From Welwitschia mirabilis (Eukaryota > Gnetophyta > Gnetopsida > Welwitschiales): 33,046 nt of DNA. The number at the start of each line of letters is the position of its first letter. Positions within the stretch are counted from its first letter, which is position 1. The stretch covers positions 13,124,682 through 13,157,727 of the forward strand of contig JBOZIK010000001.1 of assembly GCA_051453625.1 (NCBI GenBank). Direction: 5' to 3'. Under the pieces are notes generated by a model that worked only from the letters and a program-made list of their open reading frames with translations, did not search any database and had not been told where the DNA came from. A program made the translations under genes and the position numbers. This document shows, in pieces, positions 23,036-32,693 of the stretch.

Positions 23036-23293
23036 ACTTTAGCAACCAACCTCAAACTAGAAAGCAACCATATCACTACCAAAGTAGAAAATGGGAAGGA
23101 AAAATGAAGAGACCNNNNNNNNNNNNNNNNNNNNNNNNNNNNNNNNNNNNNNNNNNNNNNNNNNNNNNNNNNNNNNNNNNNNNNNNNNNNNNNNNNNNNN
23201 NNNNNNNNNNNNNNACTTTAGCAACTAACCTCAAACTAGAAAGCAACCATATCACTACCGAAGTAGAAAATGGAAAGGAAAAATGAAGAGACC
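23036..23293. repeat. 79-base direct duplication around a 100-N gap
   Basis: 23036-23114 and 23215-23293 match with three substitutions and abut the N run on both sides: the unmerged-overlap signature. Confidence 0.8.
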
Positions 23294-23388
23294 TTTACAA
23301 AGGTATGTAAACTCAAAGAGGTAAGAGCAATATGATTACTATAGAAATTGGAAAAATAAAGATCTATAAAACTAAAAATAAAATATAA

Positions 23389-23616
23389 AAATAAAAAGAA
23401 AATAAGGAAAAATCCCTGCTCAACCTCAACCAACTCCTAAAGAAGCAATAAGNNNNNNNNNNNNNNNNNNNNNNNNNNNNNNNNNNNNNNNNNNNNNNNN
23501 NNNNNNNNNNNNNNNNNNNNNNNNNNNNNNNNNNNNNNNNNNNNNNNNNNNNAAATAAAAAGAAAAGAAGGAAAAATCCCTGCTCAACCTCAACCAACTC
23601 CTAAAGAAGCAATAAG
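23389..23616. repeat. 64-base direct duplication around a 100-N gap
   Basis: 23389-23452 and 23553-23616 are the same but for one base and abut the N run on both sides. Likely an assembly overlap. Confidence 0.8.
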
Positions 23617-24040
23617 TAAAGCAGTAAATACTAGACCTAGAAAACAAAAAGTGACAAATGAATCATAGAAAAAGAATGTAAATCCAAGGAACTCCCTAGA
23701 AAAAGAAGAGGAAAAAGTTAAAATAAAAATAGTGGATAACACCTTAGCAGATTCTTTATCTTTTCTAATGAGAAGTAAAAAAAAAGAACATTTAAAAGTT
23801 AAAAAGGATATAGAATATTTAACAAGGACATTAGAAAACACAAAATATCAATACCTCTTTTAAAATTATTAAAGGATGTACCTATGTATTGAAAACAAAT
23901 AAAGAACATGTGCTCAAAACAAAAAGATAAAAAAGAACATAAGAAAAAAACAAATTAAGATGGTAAGAAAGGATCAAGTTTCTTAGGATTCCACACAAGT
24001 TCTTCAAAATAGATAATATGAAAAGTACAGTGATCCCGGA

Positions 24041-24426
24041 ACACCTATGACAGATGTGAAAATAGATGGAAAACTTAAAGTAGTAGTACTTATAGATCTT
24101 GGAGTAATTATTAATGTTATAACCTATGAAACTTATGAAGAATTAAGAAAACCAAAATTAATACCTTACTAAGGAAAAGTTTACTTAATAGATGGCTCAG
24201 TAGCTATGCCAGTTCTAAAGTATATACCCATAGAACTCTAAGGTTTTATCTATTTGATAGATTCACTAGTAATGAAAACTTAAGAAGATACTCATGCAGT
24301 GATTCTTGGAAGACCATGAATGGATACTATAGATGCTACTATTTATTTTAGAAGAGGGACAATGGAAATTAATCTTAGTGATCTTAAAAAAGATATCAAA
24401 TTTTCTGATGTGTCAGTTGTTAAATA
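24041..24426 (+). pseudogene. gypsy aspartic protease remnant
   Basis: The frame reads GTPMTDVKIDGKL, then VVVLIDLGVIINVITYETYE; the catalytic D-[ST]-G triad is D-L-G at 24095-24103, so the Ser/Thr is lost. Further on AVILGRP, TGA, MDT matches the conserved ILGRPW(M/L) motif with Trp turned into TGA. The frame ends with TAA near 24425. The enzyme would cut the Gag-Pol polyprotein as a dimer. This copy looks inactive. Confidence 0.75.
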
Positions 24427-24673
24427 AATTATGCAAAACACAGAAGCAAAAACTAATATAATCCTAACACAAGAAGTTAATCTAATGTTAAATAAACAAA
24501 ATAAGGATAAATACAAGAAATAAGATTTATCAACTAAAGAAATAGAAAAGCCTTCTCTTAAGGAAGGGCTAGAGTATATTAAGGTAGCTGCTAATAGATA
24601 TTTGATTATAAACAGTTATTTAACTCCTTCTCAAAAGAGAAGACTTAAAAGAATGTTAATTAAAAAAAAAAGG

Positions 24674-25557
24674 AGCCTTCGCTTGGGATCATACAAATAT
24701 TAAATGAATAGATCCAAAAATCTGCCAACATAGAATCTACTTAGGCACTTCCATTAAACCACGTCAGCAACCAAAGTGAAGGTGTAACCCACATATGCAA
24801 GAGCTAATTGAATAAGAAGTTTCCAAACTCTTAAAAGTAGGATTCATTTACCCAATATCTGACTCAGAATGGATGAATCTTGTAATAGTTGTATCAAAGA
24901 AAAGAAATAAATGGAGAGTGTGTATAGACTTTATAATGTTAAATACAGTAACTTATAAAGATCATTTTTCTGTTCCATTTGATGATCAAGTTTTAGAAAA
25001 ATTGTCTAGATATCAATACTATAGCTTTCTAGATGGATACAGCAGCTACAATAAGGGTCTTATAGCTTTGGAAGACCAAGAAAAAATAGCTTTCACTTAT
25101 CATTGAAATACTTATGCCTATAAAGTACTACTTTGAACTATGTAATGCTCCCACTACTCAAAGGTCAGTAAATAGCATTTTTCATGATATAATGGGAAGA
25201 TCAATTGAAGTATTTATGATCTACTTCTTAAAATTTGAAAAGGACTTTGAAGAACCACTTGAAAGATTGAGAAAAGTTTTACAAAGGTGTCAGGAAAAAT
25301 GCCTTAAACTTAGCTAGGTAAAAAGTCATATTATGGTAACAAAAGTCATAGTATTAGAACACAAAATATCTATAAAAAGGGTTTATATTGATAAACAAAA
25401 AATCAAAGCTATAAAAGATAGTCCATTCCTAACTAAACTTAAAGAGTTAAGATCTTTCCTAGGACATGTTGGATATTATAGAAGATTGATATCCAATTTC
25501 AGCAAAATCGCTAAATGTTTTAGTAATCTTCTACAAAAGGATGTGGAATATGACTAG
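24674..25557 (+). pseudogene. gypsy reverse transcriptase remnant
   Basis: Opens with AFAWDHTNIK and continues VGFIYPISDSEW, KWRVCIDFIMLN (usually RxCVDYRxLN), then YSFLDGYSSYNKGLIALEDQ, all strong Ty3/gypsy RT motifs. TGA replaces Trp at 25105-25107 and a deletion just after shifts the frame by one, which resumes as FELCNAPTTQRSVNSIFHDI. The catalytic YxDD-type box at 25216-25227 reads M-I-Y-F where M-D-D-F is expected, so both Asp are lost. A TAG at an expected Trp follows at 25315, then LRSFLGHVGYYRRLISNFSK, the connection motif. It ends at a TAG in place of Trp (WTEKCQ) at 25555. Confidence 0.85.
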
Positions 25558-26262
25558 ACTGAGAAATGTCAAGATGCTTACCAAACATTAAAAGATAAAT
25601 TTTTATTAGCACCTATTCTATAAGGGCCAAATTAGACAAGACTATTCCACATTATGACAGATGCATCTAAACATGCTATGGGAGCAATTTTAGGATAGAA
25701 AGATGAAGACAATAAATCTTATGCCATTGCCTACATCAGTAAAAAAATTCAAACTAGCTTAACAAAATTATACACTAATAGAGAAAGGCTTTCTAGTAGT
25801 GATAATGGCATTGNNNNNNNNNNNNNNNNNNNNNNNNNNNNNNNNNNNNNNNNNNNNNNNNNNNNNNNNNNNNNNNNNNNNNNNNNNNNNNNNNNNNNNN
25901 NNNNNNNNNNNNNGCCTACATTAGTAAAAAAATTCAAACTAGCTGAACAAAATTATACACTAATAGAGAAAGGCTTTCTAGTAGTGATAATGGCATTGGA
26001 AAAATTTAGACATTGTATTTTAGGTTACAAAGTAAAAGTTCATACTGACCATAGTGCCATTAGATTTTCAATGAATAAGAAAGAAGTGAACTTGAGAATT
26101 ATGAGATGACTATTATTAATGTAGAAGTTTAATTTAGAAACCATTGATAAGAAAGGAAGAGAAAATTTGGTAGTAAATCACTTATTAAGGCTAGAGTTTT
26201 CAGATGAAGAACAGATCAACATTGAGATGAGTTTTTCATTGGATACCTTTTTCAAATAATCA
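25558..26262 (+). pseudogene. gypsy RNase H remnant
   Basis: Motifs in order: KCQDAYQTLKDKF, then RLFHIMTDASKHAMGAIL (catalytic Asp of TDAS present), then after the gap AEQNYTLIEKGFLVVIMALE with its catalytic Glu region, HTDHSAIRFSMN, and IDKKGRENLVVNHLLRLEF. Stops occur at expected Trp and Gln (MR, TGA, LLLM, TAG, KFN near 26107-26126). RNase H removes the RNA strand after reverse transcription. The two copies at the 100-N gap differ at two bases; the right one keeps AEQNYT, the left one does not. Confidence 0.75.
25729..25998. repeat. 85-base direct duplication around a 100-N gap
   Basis: 25729-25813 and 25914-25998 differ at two positions and abut the N run on both sides. The duplicated codons would otherwise appear twice in RNase H, which the family does not show, so this is an assembly overlap. 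Confidence 0.85.
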
Positions 26263-26329
26263 CAAACCTGTGGTATGCTAACATTGTTAACTTTCTTATA
26301 AGTAAAAGATTACCCTCTTTTATGACTTA

Positions 26330-27134
26330 TTATGAAAGAAAAAAATTATTAAGGAAGTCTAGAGATTAGATTTGGCATGATAAGATGTTATTTAGAGAAT
26401 GCAAGGACCATGTCATTGGAAGATGCATAGAGGAAAACTTACAAAAAGAAATTTTAAATAAAGTTCATGAGAGAGAAGGAGGAGAACGTTATGGTGCAAA
26501 GAGAATAAGAATAAAAATTCTCCATATGGAATATTATTGACTCATCATATTCAAGGATATAAATACTTATGTCTAAGGTTGTGATAAATATCAGAGAGAA
26601 GGCATAGTTAGAAAAAAGTTAGAAAGGCCACAACAATGGATTCAAGTGATTAAAACTTTTAACATTTGGAGAATAGATTTTATTGGACCTATTAATACTT
26701 CATCTTTTAGAAAGAAATACATCTTGGTCTATGTTGATTACTTCACTAAATGAACTGAGGTTGCATCTGTAACAAATTGTTCTTTCCAAACTATAGTTAA
26801 CTTTTTCCTTATGAATATCATCTACAGATTTGGAGCCCTCCAAATTCTTATATCTAATAGGGGAACTCATTTTATTAGTAAAGTCTTTGAGAAACTTTTA
26901 TCTAAGTTTGAAATCCATCATAAAATCCCTACTACCTATTACCCCCAATCCAATGGCGAAGTTGAAGTNNNNNATAAAAAGCTCAATAGAATATTAATAA
27001 AGGTTATAAACAATAGGAAAACTAATTGGGCTAATAAGTTATATGAAGCTCTATGGGCTTATAGAATAACTTGGAAACATACTACAAGATTTATTCTATA
27101 TAAATTAGTCTATGGGAAAGAGCTATTTTACTAA
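26330..27134 (+). pseudogene. gypsy integrase remnant
   Basis: The zinc-binding N-terminus reads KVHEREGGERYGAKRIRIKI (family: GGHxGxxRT, His lost) and GCDKYQREG at about 26577 (C-x2-C with the second Cys changed to Tyr). The core starts WRIDFIGPI with catalytic Asp at 26676-26678; the second, in the family's SDRGTHF, is Asn here (AAT at 26856-26858); the Glu survives in NGEVE at 26964-26966. The frame 26811-27134 is open apart from five N at 26969-26973 and ends LWAYRITWKHTTRFILYKLV, a strong family match. Integrase would insert the cDNA; one catalytic residue is missing here. Confidence 0.85.
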
Positions 27135-27536
27135 TTAAATTTAGAATAAAAAATTTAAATTAGCTAAAAAATTAAAATGTAATTTAGACATAAAAAAGAA
27201 TGAATAGAAAACATGAATATTGTAGATGAAAATAGATAAGAAACTGTTCAACATAAAAAACTCATATAACAAAAAACTAAAATATATCATGATAACAAAA
27301 TTAGAAAAATAAATTTTAATGTATGAGATTCTGTATTAATTGATGATCCTAAGAAAATCCATTCAAAACAAAAATATGAACAAAATTGGCTAGGACCTTA
27401 TACTATAACAAAAATTATAGGAAATAGAACCATAAAAATCTATAATCCTGATGAAAACATAACCTACCAAGTTAATGGGTAAAGAGTAAGTTGTATTACA
27501 ATCATAAATCCATACTTAATTATTTAGGAAACCCTA
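27135..27536 (+). pseudogene. Conserved tail after gypsy integrase
   Basis: The reading resumes with KIYHDNKIRKINFNV, DSVLIDDPKK, NWLGPYTITKIIGN and YQVNGQRV. This is the HDxKIxxxxFxxGDxVLL...WxGPYxI...VNGxRLK segment that follows integrase in many plant gypsy elements, here with TAA or TGA at several positions. It marks the right end of the recognisable coding region. Confidence 0.65.
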
Positions 27537-27893
27537 ACAAAATGGAAAAAATACTTCNNNNNNNNNNNNNNNNNNNNNNNNNNNNNNNNNNNNNNNNNNN
27601 NNNNNNNNNNNNNNNNNNNNNNNNNNNNNNNNNNNNNNNNNNNNNNNNNNNNNNNNNACTTCTACTCTACATATGAAATAAAGCTTCAAAATTAGATAAT
27701 AAAAAGGACATGTCATTTCTTTAAAGTTTATTCATTCTATTAATTTATCAAGTTGTTTAACATGAATGAAATAATTATAAACTAAGAAGTAGATACGATA
27801 AGTCTTCAACAAAAAATTGTGAATTATCTTTATTAAGAAGATTAGGAATACACATTTCACCACATAAAAAAAAACCTTCTGAGTATTATTATT
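27537..27893. other. Sequence after the gypsy element with a 100-N gap
   Basis: Contains the gap 27558-27657, whose edges share only ACTTC. No LTR copy, polypurine tract or gene could be identified. Confidence 0.4.
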
Positions 27894-27909
27894 GAGAGAG
27901 AGAGAGAGA
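27894..27909. repeat. (GA)8 microsatellite
   Basis: Sixteen bases of perfect GA dinucleotide repeat. Confidence 0.9.
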
Positions 27910-28407
27910 ACCACAATGTTTTACTACAAGTGTAGCAGGGAAAATATTCCTGAAAGGGGCCTTTGGAAGTATATCTTGGGGCTCTTTCTCCTCTAACAAC
28001 GGTTGCATGCTCCTCATTATGGCCAATCTAAGTTGTAAAATATGAAAAGTGGAAGAATAGTTATTCCCAAGAGTCATCTGAGACACAGCTAGTTATCAAA
28101 ACTAGAACCTTATCACAACTAGAGATTAGGAAAAAAAAAACTAGAAGGGAATATTCTGGTCTATGATGGAATGTGTATCAGAATATTTTCAATTCAATAG
28201 CATGCACAACTATTAAATTTTGTTTAAGTTGAGAGAAGACTTGAATTTTTAAATCAATTTACATGATCATAACGATTTAATGAATTATTTAGTTTGAATT
28301 TCCTTTAATAGAATAGATGTGTCCATAATAAAGTAAAAACAATAAAAGATAATTTATTTGAAATAAAACTCAAAAACTTTATTAAGCAAAGTAATTATTT
28401 CAACTAA
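27910..28407. other. No confident gene
   Basis: A minus-strand open frame of 65 codons (27889-28086; it includes LLEEKEPQDILPKAPF) is hydrophilic and not obviously random, but has no recognised motif and ends inside the GA repeat. A purine-rich run (28127-28150) could be a decayed polypurine tract but no LTR follows it. Confidence 0.3.
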
Positions 28408-29367
28408 TTATAGAAATAAAAAGTGAAAACACTTCTCAAATCCCTAAATAAACTACTTCTCAACTTAAGCAACTTAATTCTTAAAGTAATCACAAAACTT
28501 ATTTCTATTTTGAGAATGCCTAGTCTTTGATTTTGACCTTGCAAAATTCTCACATGAGGGTAAGAGATGCATCTCACTTAGATATTTAGTTAGCATACCA
28601 ATCTCCTCTATATGGGCTAGTCAAAAGTTTTGATAAGTTTTAGCATTCCATATTATCCTCTCTATATTTTCCTTTTCAAAACTTAATGTAACCAAGCTCA
28701 AGATAAAATTGGTGCCCTAAAGCTAATCAACTTTCTTATTTAGCACCTACATCTGTCTAGCTAGCTAACCCAAAGAAACGTCGTGATTCAATTTTTCATA
28801 ATNNNNNNNNNNNNNNNNNNNNNNNNNNNNNNNNNNNNNNNNNNNNNNNNNNNNNNNNNNNNNNNNNNNNNNNNNNNNNNNNNNNNNNNNNNNNNNNNNN
28901 NNACTTAATGTAATCAAGCTCAAGATAAAATTGGTGCCCTAAAGATAATCAACTTTCTTCTTTAGCACCTACATCTATCTAGCTAGCTAACCCAAAGAAA
29001 CGTCGTGATTCAATTTTTCATAATTGAGCTACTAACATAATTCTTCACTTCTTAACCGTAGATACTTACTAACTAAGTGATGAATCAAAACACAAAATCT
29101 TAGAGGAATGAAACCACTTCCAAAGTGATCCTTACTAACCTTAGTGATGAAGGAATCTAAAGAATATACAACCTCAGCTATCGATTTGTAATCATAGTAT
29201 GGAAACTGTTGAACTACATTTTCAAACCTGATAGAGACTTGAGATGATTGAGGATCTACAATGCTAATGTACATATCTATTTGTGTAGAACTTAAGCTGA
29301 ATAAATAATGCTTCACTTTCTTGATTCCAGAGGTAGCACTAAGACAAGAAGAAGGAGTGTAAGCCAT
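28408..29367 (-). pseudogene. Unidentified intronless pseudogene, about 245 codons after collapsing the gap
   Basis: An ATG at 29367 in ideal plant context (CTCCATGGCT) opens 111 clean codons (MAYTPSSCLSATSGIKKVKH...). After two TAG codons the same frame continues as LNYEKLNHDVSLG, stop, LAR, stop, M, stop, VLKKKVDYL, stop, GTNF, then through the duplicated gap edges (28681-28802 and 28903-29024; removing 222 bases keeps the frame) to FEKENIERIIWNAKTYQNF and on to a final TAA at 28408-28410. Of 11 internal stops, about eight are TAG, two TAA and one TGA; all can be single C-to-T or G-to-A changes from Gln or Trp. The middle part has heptad-like spacing. I do not recognise the family. It may be a host gene, a retrocopy, or an unfamiliar transposon protein. 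Confidence 0.6.
28681..29024. repeat. 122-base direct duplication around a 100-N gap
   Basis: 28681-28802 and 28903-29024 are the same length and differ at four bases, abutting the N run 28803-28902 on both sides. Likely two haplotype copies left unmerged inside the minus-strand pseudogene. Confidence 0.85.
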
Positions 29368-29462
29368 GGAGATTAAATAAGAAAAAAAGACAAAAAGTAA
29401 AATGTAACTAAGTGAAGATATTATTAGGCTTAAATGAAAATTGAGGAATGATCAGCATGAAG

Positions 29463-29976
29463 AAAGTATATTTTATAGCACAAGTCTTACTTTCTTGTCT
29501 GGCAAGTGTAATTTAACTAAGTTATCAAGTACACANNNNNNNNNNNNNNNNNNNNNNNNNNNNNNNNNNNNNNNNNNNNNNNNNNNNNNNNNNNNNNNNN
29601 NNNNNNNNNNNNNNNNNNNNNNNNNNNNNNNNNNNNNNNNNNNNNNNNNNNNNNNNNNNNNNNNNNNNNNNNNNNNNNNNNNNNNNNNNNNNNNNNNNNN
29701 NNNNNNNNNNNNNNNNNNNNNNNNNNNNNNNNNNNNNNNNNNNNNNNNNNNNNNNNNNNNNNNNNNNNNNNNNNNNNNNNNNNNNNNNNNNNNNNNNNNN
29801 NNNNNNNNNNNNNNNNNNNNNNNNNNNNNNNNNNNNNNNNNNNNNNNNNNNNNNNNNNNNNNNNNNNNNNNNNNNNNNNNNNNNNNNNNNNNNNNNNNNN
29901 NNNAAAGTATATTTTATAGCACAAGTCTTACTTTCTTGTCTGGCAAGTGTAATTTAGCTAAGTTATCAAGTGCACA
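29463..29976. repeat. 73-base direct duplication around a 368-N gap
   Basis: 29463-29535 and 29904-29976 differ at two bases and abut the N run on both sides. Likely an unmerged overlap despite the non-standard gap length. Confidence 0.8.
29468..29478 (-). promoter_or_regulatory. Candidate TATA box upstream of the minus-strand pseudogene
   Basis: On the minus strand GCTATAAAATA lies about 100 bases before the ATG at 29367, leaving room for a leader of about 70 bases. A G-box, CACGTG, at 29975-29980 is just upstream once the duplicated gap edges are collapsed. TATA-like strings are common in AT-rich DNA, so the case rests on the spacing and on the good start context. Confidence 0.4.
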
Positions 29977-30409
29977 CGTGTTTATTTTTAAAGTGAAAGA
30001 TTTCATAAAAGGGATATACCTATTTTACCAAACAGCAAAAGTGTATTAAGTGTCATCATAGATCTTTAAACAAGTCTCAAATCAAGGAATCTCAAACTAA
30101 TCAAGATTCAACCTAAAGTTGAGACTTCAGATTTATTTANNNNNNNNNNNNNNNNNNNNNNNNNNNNNNNNNNNNNNNNNNNNNNNNNNNNNNNNNNNNN
30201 NNNNNNNNNNNNNNNNNNNNNNNNNNNNNNNNNNNNNNNNNNNNNNNNNNNNNNNNNNNNNNNNNNGTTGTATTTAATAACTCAGAAAAGATTTTCTTTT
30301 ATTTTTCAAGAAAGAATAAGGAAGGAAAGTCACCGGTGTTTTTCTCCAGCAAAATTTCATTGCAAATAAAACCTTGAAATCATTAGAAGAAGGAAGATCA
30401 CTTGGTTAA
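29977..30409. other. Sequence with a 127-N gap, no gene seen
   Basis: Includes the gap 30140-30266, whose edges are not duplicated. No frame or motif recognised. Confidence 0.4.
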
Positions 30410-30800
30410 TTGACACCAATCCAAGGTCAAAGCTTTGAGTCAGATTTTAAATTAGCCATTCAAAATTTAAATTCTTTGACTGACACCAACTCAAAGTCAA
30501 AACTTTGAATCAGATTTTAAGCCAAATTATTCATCTTCCTTACTCTATAAACCTACATTCAAATAAGTATCTTGAGATTGACTGACACCAACTCGAAGTA
30601 AAGACTCTAACTTGGATTTCAAGCCAATTCAAGTATTTCTTTACCCTACAATCAAGAGAAAAGAATCACCTGATCAACTAAAACCGATTCGAAGTAAGGA
30701 CTTTAACTAAGATTTTAAGCTAGACCCTTAGCACATAAGTTCTAAAAGTTAACTAACACCATCCCAAAGCTGAAGCTTTGAACTAGATTTAAAGCTAACT
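30410..30800 (+). repeat. Five-unit diverged repeat with peptide-level conservation
   Basis: Units start at about 30410, 30480, 30582, 30678 and 30753. Each begins with a variant of CTGACACCAACTCGAAGT and ends near GATTTTAAGC. Translated on the plus strand the cores read LTPIQGQSFESDFKL, LTPTQSQNFESDFKP, LTPTRSKDSNLDFKP, LKPIRSKDFN-stop-DFKL and LTPSQS-stop-SFELDLKL. The last four are in one frame (spacings of 102, 96 and 75 bases); the first is shifted. The spacers are unrelated and contain stops. It may be the remains of a repeated protein segment or a decayed satellite-like array; I do not recognise it. Confidence 0.65.
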
Positions 30801-31898
30801 TTAATCCTTCTAACTTGTCTTTTAAAGAGGAAGGTCTCATTCTTAATGATCCCTCTTAACTTCTCTATATAACTATAGCATGATATTTTTTTTTTAACTT
30901 ATACTTACCTTTATTATGATGATAGTAGAAATTTGATGACTACTTTTAAACTCCTTCAATCATCTCTACAACATATTTAATGGGCCTCATTGAGAACTTG
31001 TGAGTCCTCAATAACCCTCGTCAAATTTGGTGTTATGAAGAGTGACTACCACTTAAATATACTTTTCAATGATCTAATCTTTTTACTTAAAGTTATTCTT
31101 GATAACTCCTCTGCATTCTTAACGACCTCCATTACAATGTCAACTTCACATCACATCAACCACATCAGCGTTCATGATGTTAGCTTTAACTTAGCAAAAT
31201 TTTCGAATTTCACCTCACAAAATCTACATCTAAATTTTTTTAACATCGGCAAGGTATGAAAATTTCTAGTTACAACTATTTTCTTTACAGTAAGATTTCT
31301 CATTTATTTCTCAATCATGCAAATTAAATACAATAGTAAATATGAGTTTTGCCTAGTTAAANNNNNNNNNNNNNNNNNNNNNNNNNNNNNNNNNNNNNNN
31401 NNNNNNNNNNNNNNNNNNNNNNNNNNNNNNNNNNNNNNNNNNNNNNNNNNNNNNNNNNNNNAGTTAAAGCATGCAATAGGTTGCTAATTTCTACTTTCAC
31501 CTTGCATTTTTTACCTTATTATGTTTAGCTGTTTTCTTCTTTTCAAGCTTCTCGACAATGGTGGAATATCTTAGAGAAAAAATTTTAGGTATAGCTAATA
31601 CTCTACTCTAAGCATTCAAGAGCATGTTAAACTTTACTTGGGGGGAAGAGTTTAAGGGAATCAATACATGCAATGCTTTTACATACAGGTAAATAATGTT
31701 CTCTAAAGTAAGTTTTACTTAATAAGCTATTTTTGAAGGTCCTTTGTTACAAGACTTACAAGAATTTCTCTTTTATTTACATGTTTATTCTTGTTTAATT
31801 CTAGCTTTAATACAAATACTTATAGAATATAGGGTTATTTTTATGTTGAATTTCACTCAAATTCTTTTAGATCCCTACTTAACAGAATTTAAATAAAA
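30801..31898. other. Stretch with a 100-N gap and no confident gene
   Basis: The open frame 30990-31259 (89 codons, Ser/Asn/Phe-rich) has no motif and is doubtful. The gap 31362-31461 has edges sharing AGTTAAA. Around 31560-31690 a short frame (GEEFKGINTCNAFTY) ends at ACAGGTAAAT, a possible splice donor, but nothing supports a gene model. Confidence 0.35.
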
Positions 31899-32640
31899 AC
31901 TTGTTGAGTTGGGATGGTACGAGTGGCTTACCCTCAATAATAGATTCTCTTTGGAATCTATATAAAAATTTAAGAATCAACGATGACAAAACTGTACTAG
32001 AAACTACTATAGGGAACTAGAAGATAATAATTACCTAAGAAGACATAAGAGAAATTTTGCACCTTCCACCCAATGGAAAGTCCATAGATAATACCAATAA
32101 AAAGGAAGATATAAATCTAAGTGTGAGTCTGCTAGAACAGGTGGTATTCCAAGCAATTATATTCGTTAAGAATGACATAGATCCAAAACTCTTTATTATT
32201 TCTAAAATTGTAGCCAGAAATGTAATATCCATTCTTCACAAACAAAAGGATATCATATTACTTTGTCTATATATAATAGTAGCAGTGAAGGATAAGACAA
32301 ACCACACCAATGTGAATATTACAGAAGGGATCTTTTTAGGGTTGGTAAGGCATATTACCAAATTAAATAAAGTTGAAATTGGATCTTTGGGAGTAGAAGG
32401 ACTTGGATTTCCTTCTTTAATCACCTAAATTTTGAGTAAAAATAAAGTTCCATTTCAACCGACCAAGTCTTGTATTGAGGTTTCTATTTAAACTTTGTTT
32501 GGGGTTAAGGAGTTAAGTCTTGTGAAAACTCCAAGACTCAAGGGAATCTTCTTCTACTCTTCAAAGTTTACCTTCATTAATACCCTCCTCAAGTTTGTCA
32601 GAAGACCTAATCTAGTTCACATTTGAAGAACTTTTGCTAT
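31899..32640 (+). pseudogene. Remnant resembling the plant putative transposon protein domain
   Basis: Reading starts near 31900 (one frame KLVELGWYEWLTLNN, the next IIDSLWNLYKNLRINDDKT) and continues ETTIGN, stop, KIIIT, stop, EDIREILHLPPNGKSI. It is then open from 32057 to a TAA at 32426-32428, ending LGVEGLGFPSLIT. The order gW..L, FYxNL, V.G..I.f....I..iL.lP, long helical part, G..FPSLIT is what I recall of the plant-specific 'putative plant transposon protein' domain (PF20167 type), found in uncharacterised retroelement-linked proteins. Match is by motif order, not by any search. The minus-strand open frames here (32035-32232, 32236-32424) are shadows. It continues, after a frameshift near 32650, into the coiled coil. 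Confidence 0.5.
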
Positions 32641-32693
32641 TCCAGTCATTTCAGTCTAGTCAATTCTTCAAAGTACTATAGGAAGACACATTG

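Larger units (their letters stand above)
22984..24040 (+). pseudogene. gypsy gag-protease linker, Lys-rich, with two duplicated gap edges
   Basis: A strongly basic, low-complexity coding-like linker (many AAA and GAA codons) between knuckle and protease. It contains two 100-N gaps, 23115-23214 and 23453-23552. The minus-strand open frames seen here (around 23236-23841) are Phe/Ser-rich shadows of this Lys-rich strand and not genes. Confidence 0.55.
21822..27536 (+). mobile_element. Ty3/gypsy LTR retrotransposon, Athila/Tat-like, inactive
   Basis: Gag, protease, reverse transcriptase, RNase H and integrase follow in the Ty3/gypsy order on the plus strand, closed by a conserved tail after integrase. 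Domain wording (CxNHG in gag, FAWD before RT, DGYSSYN, DKKGREN after RNase H, NGEVE and LWAYR in integrase) is closest to the plant Athila/Tat branch. Stops, at least two frameshifts and lost catalytic residues in protease, RT and integrase make it dead. Three 100-N gaps inside it are flanked by duplicated edges, so its apparent length is inflated by about 540 bases. Neither LTR could be delimited. Confidence 0.85.

Noticed and set aside
23236-23841. Phe/Ser-rich minus-strand frames with repeated N-termini
   Set aside because: Antisense of the Lys-rich gag-protease linker; the repeated ends come from duplicated gap edges.
30990-31259. 89-codon plus-strand gene
   Set aside because: Low-complexity Ser/Asn/Phe content, no motif and no supporting start context or neighbours.
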